Below the pieces are notes generated by a model, which saw only the letters and a program-made list of their open reading frames with translations, was not told the origin of the DNA and ran no database searches. A stretch of 16,373 nt of DNA from Prevotellaceae bacterium (GTDB taxonomy: Bacteria; Bacteroidota; Bacteroidia; Bacteroidales; UBA932), in the NCBI GenBank assembly GCA_031289995.1, contig JAITOI010000202.1, positions 1 through 16,373 on the forward strand. The letters are read 5' to 3'. Position numbers and translations under genes: made by a program. Within the stretch, counting starts at the first letter, position 1. Every line of letters begins with the position of its first letter. Positions 1 to 7,580 of the stretch are shown here, in pieces.

Positions 1-43
1 CCGCAAGCACGCCAAGTAGCGAAAAAGAAAGAATCCGTTTCAT
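1..43 (-). CDS. 5' end of an exported protein gene (truncated by window edge)
   Basis: Only the first 14 codons lie in the window. The ATG is at 43-41 on the minus strand and the peptide begins MKRILSFSLLGVLA, a positively charged start followed by a hydrophobic stretch, as in a signal peptide. A TACTTTTG promoter element lies about 36 bases upstream, so the gene probably has its own transcript although it follows the butyrate kinase gene on the same strand. The product cannot be identified; an exported or envelope protein is the most that can be said. Confidence 0.6.
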   Translation of the reverse strand, partial: MKRILSFSLLGVLA

Positions 44-78
44 TTTTTTGTGTATAAATTTTTAAAATTATTTGGCCG

Positions 79-86
79 CAAAAGTA
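79..86 (-). promoter_or_regulatory. Bacteroidota -7 promoter element for the left-edge gene
   Basis: The minus strand reads TACTTTTG followed by CGGCC, matching the Bacteroidota -7 consensus TAnnTTTG and closely resembling the promoter-like sites at 1309-1316 and 15116-15123. The predicted transcription start near position 72 would give a leader of about 30 bases. No clear TTTG (-33) box is present at the expected distance, so the call rests on the -7 element and its position. Confidence 0.5.
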
Positions 87-168
87 CAAAAAACTTTGAT
101 TGGTTGTACTGCTTGGTGCAAAAAAAATAACAAATTGTTCAAAAGTTTTTTTCGGGCAGATGCCGACA

Positions 169-1242
169 TCAGCGGTAATCTTTCAGCGGTAGCTTGCCCT
201 CAGCCATTTGTAGAACGTTGGTTGCTAAGGCAGTCATCTCATCTTCGCCCGCGTAAACGGATACGGGTGCGATAAATTTGACCATACGGCTGATGTAGCC
301 GGTAACGTAGCTATCGTGGGCAATGCCGCCGGTGATGAGGATGGCGTCAACCTTGCCACAAAGCACGGCAGCGGCGGCACCAATTTCCTTGCCGATTTGG
401 TAGCACATGGCGTCGATGACCTGCTGAGCTCGCGCGTTGCCCTGCGCGGCTTGCGCTGCTGCATGCTGCATGTCGTTGGTGCCAAGATGAGCCACCACGC
501 CACCGCGCCCCACCAACATTTTGGTCAGCTCGCTCCGGCTGTGCTGGCCATCGAAGCAAAGCTCCATCAGCTGCACGGCAGGCAGCGTGCCTGCTCGTTC
601 GGGCGAGAGCGGGCCGTCGCCGCCAAGGGCGTTGTTGACGTCCACCACCCTACCCTGCCGATGTGCGCCTACCGAAATTCCGCCACCCAAATGCGCCACC
701 ACGACGTTGAGATCTTCGTAGCGCCGACCTTGCTTTTGCGCGTGAGCGCGGGCAATAGCCTTCTGGTTGAGCGCATGAAAAATGGAGCGGCGCGAAAAGA
801 TTGGATGCCCTGAAACCCGCGCCACGTCTTGCATTTCGTCAACCACTACGGGGTCGGCAATGTAGGCTTGCGCCGATGATAGTGAGCGTGCAATGTCGTC
901 GGCAAGGAGACCACCAAGGTTGCTCGCGTGCTCGCCGTACTGCGCCGAGTAGAGGTCGGTTTTCATCGCCTCGTTGACTTCGTAAACGCCCGATTCTATT
1001 GGCTTGACAAGGCCTCCGCGCCCCACCACAAAGCGCAGGTCGCTCACCTCAACGCCTGCTTTTTGGAGCTCGGAAAGGATTGCTTCTTTGCGAAAGGAGA
1101 ACTGTGAAGCCACGCTGGTAAAGGCTTTCAGCTCGTCGGAGCTGTGCCGTAGCGTGTGCTGAAAAATGTTTTGTGCGCCCTCAAAAACCGCAATTTTGGT
1201 TGAGGTTGAGCCGGGGTTGAGGACGAGAATTTTTGGGTTCAT
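169..1242 (-). CDS. buk: Butyrate kinase
   Basis: A 357-residue cytosolic enzyme of the acetokinase (ASKHA) family, the usual length for butyrate kinases. It interconverts butyryl-phosphate plus ADP with butyrate plus ATP; branched-chain 2-methylpropanoate (isobutyrate) kinase activity is a common alternative for the family. Visible motifs are NPGSTSTK (residues 9-16, first phosphate-binding loop), VGRGG (73-77), DPVVVDEM (130-137), HLGGGISVGAH (184-194, second phosphate loop), GGDGPLSPERAG (207-218) and ITGGIAH (303-309, adenosine site). The start at 1242 is chosen because NPGSTSTK then sits at the usual distance from the N-terminus. A longer reading from a TTG at 1311 would begin inside the promoter. 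The partner gene for phosphate butyryltransferase (ptb) is not adjacent on either side. The gene has its own promoter and the stop is TGA at 171-169. Confidence 0.95.
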   Translation of the reverse strand: MNPKILVLNPGSTSTKIAVFEGAQNIFQHTLRHSSDELKAFTSVASQFSFRKEAILSELQKAGVEVSDLRFVVGRGGLVKPIESGVYEVNEAMKTDLYSAQYGEHASNLGGLLADDIARSLSSAQAYIADPVVVDEMQDVARVSGHPIFSRRSIFHALNQKAIARAHAQKQGRRYEDLNVVVAHLGGGISVGAHRQGRVVDVNNALGGDGPLSPERAGTLPAVQLMELCFDGQHSRSELTKMLVGRGGVVAHLGTNDMQHAAAQAAQGNARAQQVIDAMCYQIGKEIGAAAAVLCGKVDAILITGGIAHDSYVTGYISRMVKFIAPVSVYAGEDEMTALATNVLQMAEGKLPLKDYR

Positions 1243-1259
1243 GTGCGTATAATTTCTGG

Positions 1260-1289
1260 TTTGAAAATTTGAAAATTTGAAGATTTGCA
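1260..1289. repeat. 8-bp AT-rich tandem repeat in the buk leader
   Basis: The plus strand carries TTTGAAAA, TTTGAAAA, TTTGAAGA, then TTTGCA, an 8-bp period with about 3.7 copies. It lies in the untranslated leader of the butyrate kinase gene, 18 bases upstream of its start codon. No function can be assigned. It could be a slippage-prone spacer or simply AT-rich intergenic sequence. Confidence 0.7.
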
Positions 1290-1308
1290 TCGCTGATTTT
1301 TGCAGCCG

Positions 1309-1339
1309 CAAAGGTAAAAAGAAAGTGGGGATGCGGCAA
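1309..1339 (-). promoter_or_regulatory. Promoter of butyrate kinase gene
   Basis: The minus strand has TACCTTTG at 1316-1309 (the -7 element, TAnnTTTG) with TTG at 1339-1337 as a -33 element, separated by 20 bases, within the usual Bacteroidota range. The predicted start near 1302 gives a leader of about 60 bases. The -33 element falls partly in the loop of the terminator hairpin for the upstream giant gene, so the two signals overlap. Confidence 0.6.
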
Positions 1340-1348
1340 CATCCCCAC
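1316..1348 (-). terminator. Rho-independent terminator after the giant surface-protein gene
   Basis: A perfect 9-bp stem (plus-strand arms GTGGGGATG at 1325-1333 and CATCCCCAC at 1340-1348) encloses a 6-base loop. On the minus strand it is followed by TTTCTTTTTA. It lies about 58 bases past the stop codon of the 1406-7312 gene and would end that transcript. Confidence 0.8.
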
Positions 1349-1405
1349 CTTCAATGGCCGCAACGCATAGCTCCGAAAGCTATGGCTGGTGCGGGTTGGC
1401 GAAGG

Positions 1406-4400
1406 TTATCGCTGGTGGGTAAATCGCACTTCTTTGCTCACCGTTACCTTGCCCGATGCGTGAGTTCGCTTCACAATTACGAGGTCGGAGTGCTGCGGCT
1501 CGCGGACTTCGCGCCCCATAAAATTGTAGTACTGCACCGCCACCACAGGGTCGTTCACATCGTCGATGCCGGTGGTTGGATTGTAGGTGGCTTGCGGGGC
1601 AACGGTGATGTCGGCAGAGATGTTGGTAATGGTGAGCGTGTACTCGCCGTTAGCGTCGGGAGCTGAGATGGTGCCGACCATTGAGATGGGACTCTCGTAG
1701 CCCGCAGCCAGCTTGAACTTCATCGTAAACGTTGCGTCGAGCGGTAGGGAGCGATTGCCGCTATCCGTAACTACGATTCCTGCTCCTGCGCTAATGGTTA
1801 CCCTGTAGAGCTGCTGCGAAGCTGTGATGACAATGGGCGCAGGTGATTTGACCAGCACCGTGAGCGTGTACACATCATTGTCGGGACCGGTGATGGTTGC
1901 GCCTTCGCACTGCGGATTACCGTAACCACGCTTGAGCGTAAAGGTGCAGATTAGCGTGTCGCCCACCGACACGGCGTTGGCGTTGCTGCTCACAATGGCA
2001 ATGCCTGTAGTGTCGAGAGGAACGGCGATGGTGCGGTAGCCAACTTCGAGGTTCGGCTTTTGGCTTGCCTGAAAGTTGGTAAACATTGGGTTGTTGAAGA
2101 CCACACGAGGAGCCAGAATGTCCTCGCTCACCAGCTTGATGGCCAGCTCCACGTTGCCGTTGGCATCGGGCGTTAGCGTTGGAGCCAGCCGAGCGATATA
2201 GTCCGACAGGTCGATGTAGAACGGCTGGTTGGATGTAACCTGCAGTCCATATCCGGCCTCGCCAACTTTGCCCAACGCGGTAATGGCGGGACGGTCGGCC
2301 CATAGCGCGTTGGGGCTAACACCAGTAAAGGCCGAGCTCCAGCTGCTACTCACCTCGTACACGCCAAAGCGAACGGTGGTGTAGCTCAAAGTATTGTTCG
2401 TTTGCAGGCATAGGCGAGCGCCGTTGTAAGCTGCGCTGTAGAGCTGAGCTGCCGTGAGGCTGAGCTTGAGGTAAGCCTCCATCGTGTCGCTGTTGACGGT
2501 ATCTTTGAGCACCTGCAGGTAGTTCGCATAGAGGCCTCCCACGAGCATGTTTGTTCCCTTGCTCGACACACTTGCCGCGTCCACAAAATCAACCCGAGCG
2601 GTGCGCTCACCAATGGCGCCGATGTAGAGCTTGATATTGTTTGCCGGCATGGTGAGGCTATCGGTGTACACGCCATCAATAGGGGCGAGTATGACGCCCG
2701 CTGTAGCGTAGGGTTGCAAGCCGTCTTGCTTCAGCCGGAACTTGATTTTGTAGATTGCGCCAAACGAAACCGAGGTGGCGGGCACTTCAACCAGCTCGAT
2801 GCGGCTGGCGTCGCAGGAGGTGAGGATGGAGTAGCTCTGGTTGTCGGCCGAAAAGATAACCAGCTTGTCCTCGTCCACCGAGGCGATGTAAAGCGTGTCG
2901 CCACGCCATGTTGCGGGGTTTCCGTTGACGGTTGCAGTGAGGTTACTAAAGCCTGCGTTCAGACTCATCTTGAGCCAGAATACGCTGTCGTGCACCACCT
3001 CGTAAGACTGCCGTTGCGCACCGTTGAACGAGGCAGCGATGGATGCGTAGGGGTTGGGGTAGCCGTCGATGGATACCGTGTGCTTCAGCTGCGAAGCCGT
3101 GATGGCAATGGGCGCAGCCGACTTGAGCAGCAGCTTGAGCGTGTACACATCGCCGACGTTGGTGATGGTTGCGTCAGCGCAAAGCGGATTGTTATAGCTC
3201 GGCTTGAGCGTGAAGGTGCAGCTGAGCGTATCGCCCAAGCAAAGCGAGTCGGCGTTGCTGCTGATGATGCTGATGCCAACCGTGTCGAGCCTGATAGCAA
3301 CAGCGCGTCGTCCTATCTCGAGCGCGGGCTTCGCAGCATCGGTCCAGTTGGCAAATGCTGGGTTGAGGATGTTAAGCAAACCGTAGGGGCTTGGCAACTC
3401 CGTCTTGCTCGCAAGCTTGATGGCAAACTCCACCTTGCCGGCGCTATCGGGCACTGCTGTTGCGGCCAGCTGAGAGAGGTAGCTCGACAAGTCAACGTAA
3501 AATGGCTGGTTGCTGACAACCTTAATGCCTGCACCGAGCGTAGCAATTTCGCCCTGCGCAGTAGGTGCAGGACGCTCCGCCCATAGTGCACTGGGGCTTA
3601 CTCCTGTAAAGGTTCCAGCCCAGCTGCTGTTCACCTCTTGGATGCTCCAAACAACCTGGTTGAAGTTGGATGTGGGAGGCGCAGGAGGCGCGTTATTGGT
3701 TTGCAATTTCAGGCGAGCGCCGTTGCTGGCTGCGCTTAGCAGCTGGTTGATGCTGACGCTAAACTTCAGGTAGGCCTCCATCGTATCCTGATTGCTGCCG
3801 GTTTGAACCTTCAAGTAGGTGGCAAAAGTACCCTGTAGCATACTCGTGCCCTTGCTTGACACGCTTGCGCTATTGGCCACCGCCACCGATGCCTGCGTGC
3901 TCGCAATGGCGCCAATGTAGAGGTCGGTATTCGCCTTCACGTTGGCCACGGTGAGCGTGTACACGCTATTTTCGGGCGCAGAAACAACGCCATTCGAGGC
4001 GTAGGGCGTTAGCCCGTCTTGCTTCAGCCGGAACGTTGCCACGTAGGTGCTATCGTAAAACACCGTGTCGCTTGCTGGCTGGCTCAGCAGCTCCACCAGC
4101 GTGCTATTGCAGGCGGCAGACACGTGGTAGCGCAGCCTATCAGCTGTAAACACCACCTCCTTGTCCGCATCAACGGCGGCAATGAACAGCGTGTCCTGAC
4201 GGATGGTTGCGGCCGCGCCATTCACCGTTACGCGCAGGTTTTCGTAGCCTGCTTTGAGGGCGAACTTCATCCAAAAATTGTCGCCCGGAAACACGTCGTA
4301 ATCGCCTGCAGCGTTAGTGGTAGCCGAGGCGCTCGTTACCGTGATGTAGGGGTTGGCGGCTACACGAACAGCCTGATAGTTGGTGGTGGTGGCGATGGTA

Positions 4401-7312
4401 ATTGGCGATGTTGAGCTCAACAAAATCTTTAGCGTGTACACATCGCCCACGTTAGGAATGGCAACGCCGTTGTACGTTGGGTCGATATATCCGACGCGCA
4501 GCTTGAAGGCGCAGTAAAGCGTGTCGCCCACGCACAGCGAGTCTGCGTTGGTGCTATCAATCGTTATGCCCGGCGCGTTGAACGTAAGGGCAATGGTGCG
4601 ACGACCAATCTCAAGCGCGGGCTTCGCAGCATCGGCCCAGTTGGCAAATGCAGGGTTAAGGATGTTAAGCAAACCGTAGGGGCTTGGCAACTCTGTCTTG
4701 CTCGCAATCTTGATGGCAAACTCAACATTGCCGACGCTATTGGTCGCTGTTGCGGCCAGCTGAGAGAGGTAGCTCGACAAGTCAACGTAAAATGGCTGGT
4801 TGCTGACAACCTTAATGCCTGCGCCAAGCGTAGCAATTTCGCCCTGCACAGTAGGGGCAGGACGCTCTGCCCACTGCGCACCGGCACCACTTACTCCGGT
4901 TACTCCGGTAAAGGTTCCAGCCCAGCTGCTGCTCACCTCTTGGATGCTCCAAACAACCTGGTTGAAGTTGGATGTGGGAGGCGCAGGAGGCGCGTTATTG
5001 GTTTGCAACTTCAAGCGTGCGCCATTGCTGGCCGCACTCAGCAGCTGGTTGATGCTAAGGCTGAACTTCAGGTAGGCCTCCATCGTGTCCTGGTTGCTGC
5101 CGGTTTGAACCTTCAGGTAGGTGGCGAAAGTACCCTGTAGCATACTCGTGCCCTTGCTCGACACGCTTGCGCTATTGGCCACCTGAACCGATGCCTGCGC
5201 GCTCCCAATAGCTCCAACATACAGGCCAGTATTCGCCTTCACGTTGGCCAGGCTGAGCTTGTACACTCCGTTTTCGGGAGCCGACACGGTGCCATTCGAG
5301 GCGTAAGGCGTTAGCCCGTCTTGCTTCAGCCGGAAGGTAACGAGGTAGGTGCTATCGTGAAAAACCGTGTCGCTTGCAGGCTGGCTAAGGATCTCCACAA
5401 AGTCGCTGTTGCAGGCAGTGCTTAGCTTGTAGCGTTGCCTGTCGGCGGTGAAATCGATGTCCACATCGGCCGTTACCGATGCGATGTGCAGGGTATCGTT
5501 GCTGAGCGCAACGCCAATGCCATCCACGGTTGGATGCAAGTTTTGGAAGCCTTCCTTTGCGGCCACTTTTGCCCAAAAGGCCGAGCCGGGGGCAACGTAG
5601 TAGTAGTAGGGATTGGCCGGAGACGTTGCGCCCGTTGAGTTGGCCGACACCGAAACGTAGGCCGACTGCACGGTAACTTTTAGGAAATTCGCGCCGGGCG
5701 CAGTGCGCACGCTTAGGTTGGTTGCGGCGTTGACAAAGCCAGTCGTGTCGTAAGCTGCCACCGCCACCGCGTAATTCGTGCTCGCCGCAATGGTGTAGGC
5801 GGGCTTGCTAAACAGGTAGCTGGTTTGGGTGCTTGGCACGGTGTCGACCGCAGCGTTGGCGAGGTAGATAATGTAGCCCTCCACGCTTCCTGTGGAGGCC
5901 GTCCATGCGAGCGTGAAGCAGGTGTCGGCAACGTTCGTAGCCTTCAGGTTGCTGGGCTTAGAGGGCGCCACGTACACCTCCTGAAGCTCGAATGCGCCAA
6001 CGTCCACAGCGCTTCCGCTAAGGCGGGCGTTGCCTGCAAAGTCTGTCGTAAAGGTGTTGGGAATGTTGGCAGAATTGCCCTTGTCAACCCCCACGGCAGC
6101 TGCAAACGTTCCCCATTTTTCGCCGAAAATTTTTGCGCTATCGCTCTCCAAAACGTTGCCCACGGGGGCAGTGCCAGCCGCGGTTGCGCCCTCCGCACCG
6201 GCGGGAATTGCGTCCACAATGTTGTTGTTGAACACAACATATTTTCCGTTGCGGTCAACGTTGTTCACGCTGCCGTCGCCGGAATTTTTATTGTTCCAAA
6301 AGATGTTGTTGTACGACAGCGTGCGGTAGGTAGCAGTGGCCGCCATCGTGTTAATGTAAAGCCCGCCGCCCGTGGGCGCGGAGTTGTTTACGATGATGTT
6401 GTTGGAGAGCTGACACCCCATAAGCCCAATGGCTATGCCACCTCCGGCAATCGTTGAGGTGTTCCCCTCCACGATATTATTCACAACCGTCGTCTGCCCA
6501 TACGTGCCCAGCATGGTAAGGCCGCCGCCACCTCCGGTAACCGACGGAGTACCCAACAAGTTGGCATTTCCGCCCTCGTTGTTGCGAATGAGGCAGCCGG
6601 AAACTACCTGCTTGGCGGAGCTGTAAGCAAAGTATCCGCCGCCTCTCGTGCCCTTGTTATTCTCGATAAGGCACCTATCTACCGTGGCTTGCAAGTAGGT
6701 AAGATTTGCGCCGTATCCGCCAAGGCTAATACCCGCCGCGCCCCAGTCGTCAGTGCCGCTGGTGTTGGCAGCGGTTACGGTGGTGTTGCGAATCACGCAG
6801 CGCCGGATGGCAATGGTTTGGCCGCTGGCCGTTGCCCTGATGAAAATTGCCGCACCCCCCGTGCACGTTGCGCCATCGAAGCTGAATCCGTCGATTTCGA
6901 GCGGCGTGTTGCCTGCCGAAATTCGCAGGATGGATTGGTTGGGAAGACTCGCGGTATCGGCCAGCTTGAGCGTGGTCGGATACTTCAATTCCCAAGCGTA
7001 GCCGTTGGCCACAAATTCGCGCTGCGCGATGCTCGTTTCAGTCCCCGCAAAGCCGCCGAAAAAGCGGCCCTGGTGACCCGAATTTTCCCACTGCCGGCGC
7101 AGGCTTTGGGTTCCCGCCGCCACCCAAATAGTGTCGGTCGATGCCCTCCCTTTTGCGGAGTCCAAAAGCTCCTGAAAAGTGGCGTAGTAGTTGGCCTCTT
7201 TGCCCACCGTCCACGCTTCGCCCACGCGGTACACGGCGGCATTGGCCGCGGTCGCCGATAGGGTCATTGCGCCCGCAAGGAGCGCGATTTGAAACTGTCT
7301 TCTTCTGGTCAT
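1406..7312 (-). CDS. Giant modular secreted protein: beta-helix, Fn3, three DNRLRE-like modules, T9SS-like tail
   Basis: A 1968-residue protein. Residues 1-25 form a signal peptide (MTRRRQFQIALLAGAM start, ANA cleavage region). Residues of about 26-445 contain GGFAGTETS, many short Asn/Gly-rich strands and a closing VDVGAFELQ, as in right-handed beta-helix proteins of the choice-of-anchor Q type. Residues of about 448-537 resemble a fibronectin type III domain (starting PSKPSNLKAT). Three DNRLRE/CBM96-like modules follow at about 700-900, 1133-1335 and 1565-1757, each starting near ASVSSKGT and ending with LE(I/V)G. They are separated by beta-rich modules with VNG, DTLxIAxV and FTAD motifs, loosely like InlB-type repeats. 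The last ~55 residues (YYNFMGREV ... GKVTVSKEV) resemble a T9SS type A sorting domain, so surface attachment or secretion through the type IX system is inferred. The likely role is adhesion or glycan binding; the beta-helix could be catalytic, but no active site was identified. A terminator follows the stop and a repeat array lies upstream. Confidence 0.85.
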   Translation of the reverse strand: MTRRRQFQIALLAGAMTLSATAANAAVYRVGEAWTVGKEANYYATFQELLDSAKGRASTDTIWVAAGTQSLRRQWENSGHQGRFFGGFAGTETSIAQREFVANGYAWELKYPTTLKLADTASLPNQSILRISAGNTPLEIDGFSFDGATCTGGAAIFIRATASGQTIAIRRCVIRNTTVTAANTSGTDDWGAAGISLGGYGANLTYLQATVDRCLIENNKGTRGGGYFAYSSAKQVVSGCLIRNNEGGNANLLGTPSVTGGGGGLTMLGTYGQTTVVNNIVEGNTSTIAGGGIAIGLMGCQLSNNIIVNNSAPTGGGLYINTMAATATYRTLSYNNIFWNNKNSGDGSVNNVDRNGKYVVFNNNIVDAIPAGAEGATAAGTAPVGNVLESDSAKIFGEKWGTFAAAVGVDKGNSANIPNTFTTDFAGNARLSGSAVDVGAFELQEVYVAPSKPSNLKATNVADTCFTLAWTASTGSVEGYIIYLANAAVDTVPSTQTSYLFSKPAYTIAASTNYAVAVAAYDTTGFVNAATNLSVRTAPGANFLKVTVQSAYVSVSANSTGATSPANPYYYYVAPGSAFWAKVAAKEGFQNLHPTVDGIGVALSNDTLHIASVTADVDIDFTADRQRYKLSTACNSDFVEILSQPASDTVFHDSTYLVTFRLKQDGLTPYASNGTVSAPENGVYKLSLANVKANTGLYVGAIGSAQASVQVANSASVSSKGTSMLQGTFATYLKVQTGSNQDTMEAYLKFSLSINQLLSAASNGARLKLQTNNAPPAPPTSNFNQVVWSIQEVSSSWAGTFTGVTGVSGAGAQWAERPAPTVQGEIATLGAGIKVVSNQPFYVDLSSYLSQLAATATNSVGNVEFAIKIASKTELPSPYGLLNILNPAFANWADAAKPALEIGRRTIALTFNAPGITIDSTNADSLCVGDTLYCAFKLRVGYIDPTYNGVAIPNVGDVYTLKILLSSTSPITIATTTNYQAVRVAANPYITVTSASATTNAAGDYDVFPGDNFWMKFALKAGYENLRVTVNGAAATIRQDTLFIAAVDADKEVVFTADRLRYHVSAACNSTLVELLSQPASDTVFYDSTYVATFRLKQDGLTPYASNGVVSAPENSVYTLTVANVKANTDLYIGAIASTQASVAVANSASVSSKGTSMLQGTFATYLKVQTGSNQDTMEAYLKFSVSINQLLSAASNGARLKLQTNNAPPAPPTSNFNQVVWSIQEVNSSWAGTFTGVSPSALWAERPAPTAQGEIATLGAGIKVVSNQPFYVDLSSYLSQLAATAVPDSAGKVEFAIKLASKTELPSPYGLLNILNPAFANWTDAAKPALEIGRRAVAIRLDTVGISIISSNADSLCLGDTLSCTFTLKPSYNNPLCADATITNVGDVYTLKLLLKSAAPIAITASQLKHTVSIDGYPNPYASIAASFNGAQRQSYEVVHDSVFWLKMSLNAGFSNLTATVNGNPATWRGDTLYIASVDEDKLVIFSADNQSYSILTSCDASRIELVEVPATSVSFGAIYKIKFRLKQDGLQPYATAGVILAPIDGVYTDSLTMPANNIKLYIGAIGERTARVDFVDAASVSSKGTNMLVGGLYANYLQVLKDTVNSDTMEAYLKLSLTAAQLYSAAYNGARLCLQTNNTLSYTTVRFGVYEVSSSWSSAFTGVSPNALWADRPAITALGKVGEAGYGLQVTSNQPFYIDLSDYIARLAPTLTPDANGNVELAIKLVSEDILAPRVVFNNPMFTNFQASQKPNLEVGYRTIAVPLDTTGIAIVSSNANAVSVGDTLICTFTLKRGYGNPQCEGATITGPDNDVYTLTVLVKSPAPIVITASQQLYRVTISAGAGIVVTDSGNRSLPLDATFTMKFKLAAGYESPISMVGTISAPDANGEYTLTITNISADITVAPQATYNPTTGIDDVNDPVVAVQYYNFMGREVREPQHSDLVIVKRTHASGKVTVSKEVRFTHQR
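3303..4032 (-). repeat. Intragenic repeat unit, copy 2 (near-identical to 4593-5334)
   Basis: This segment encodes the second DNRLRE-like module and the end of the beta-module before it. It matches 4593-5334 closely at the DNA level, with an offset of 1290 bases that becomes 1302 after a 12-base difference. Identical blocks include 3456-3532 versus 4746-4822 (77 bases) and 3631-3706 versus 4933-5008 (76 bases). A third, more divergent unit lies around 2035-2730. Confidence 0.85.
4593..5334 (-). repeat. Intragenic repeat unit, copy 1 (near-identical to 3303-4032)
   Basis: Partner of the repeat at 3303-4032; encodes the first DNRLRE-like module. It has four extra codons (GVTGVSGAGAQW here against GVSPSALW in the other copy). 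Both copies share a proline-rich insertion, APPAPPTSNFNQ, that the third module lacks, which points to recent duplication or gene conversion between these two. Confidence 0.85.
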
Positions 7313-7388
7313 TTTTTTCTTGTTTTTTTGATGTTTAAAAATTTTACGTTGAACATGTTTTTTTACTGCTTTTATCTGATATGAAAAA

Positions 7389-7486
7389 GATAGTTATCTT
7401 TTCCCCAAACGATAGTTATCTTTTCCCCAAACGATAGTTATCTTTTTCTAAAAGGATAGTTATCTTTTTTGGGCACGATAGCTATC
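7389..7486. promoter_or_regulatory. Array of five GATAGYTATC boxes at exact 22-bp spacing
   Basis: The boxes start at 7389, 7411, 7433, 7455 and 7477. The first four are GATAGTTATC and the fifth is the perfect palindrome GATAGCTATC. The 12-base spacers begin with TTTT; the first two spacers are identical (TTTTCCCCAAAC), the others differ. The array lies 77-174 bases upstream of the giant surface-protein gene and downstream of the PKD-like lipoprotein gene. The 22-bp period is close to two DNA turns, so the boxes face nearly the same side of the helix, as expected for a cooperative regulator array. That function is inferred; no clean TAnnTTTG promoter was seen between the array and the gene. 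Confidence 0.65.
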
Positions 7487-7580
7487 CTTTTTTTCTCTGT
7501 TCTTTTGCCCTGAAAGTAGCTGCCTGAATCGAGCTGTTCGGAGCTTCAGGATGTGCCGAATAAAGCCCCGAAATTTGACG

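Noticed and set aside
119..140. Terminator after butyrate kinase
   Set aside because: A T-tract is present on the minus strand, but the only stem before it is 4 AT-rich base pairs, too weak to call.
1243..1311. N-terminal extension of butyrate kinase from a TTG
   Set aside because: The TTG is part of the -7 promoter element and the extra residues precede the conserved family start.
7389..7486. CRISPR array
   Set aside because: The repeat is only 10 bp, the spacers are 12 bp and two are identical, and no cas gene is present.
7520..7560. Terminator after the PKD-like lipoprotein gene
   Set aside because: A 6-bp stem (CCTGAA / TTCAGG) exists but no T-tract follows on the minus strand.
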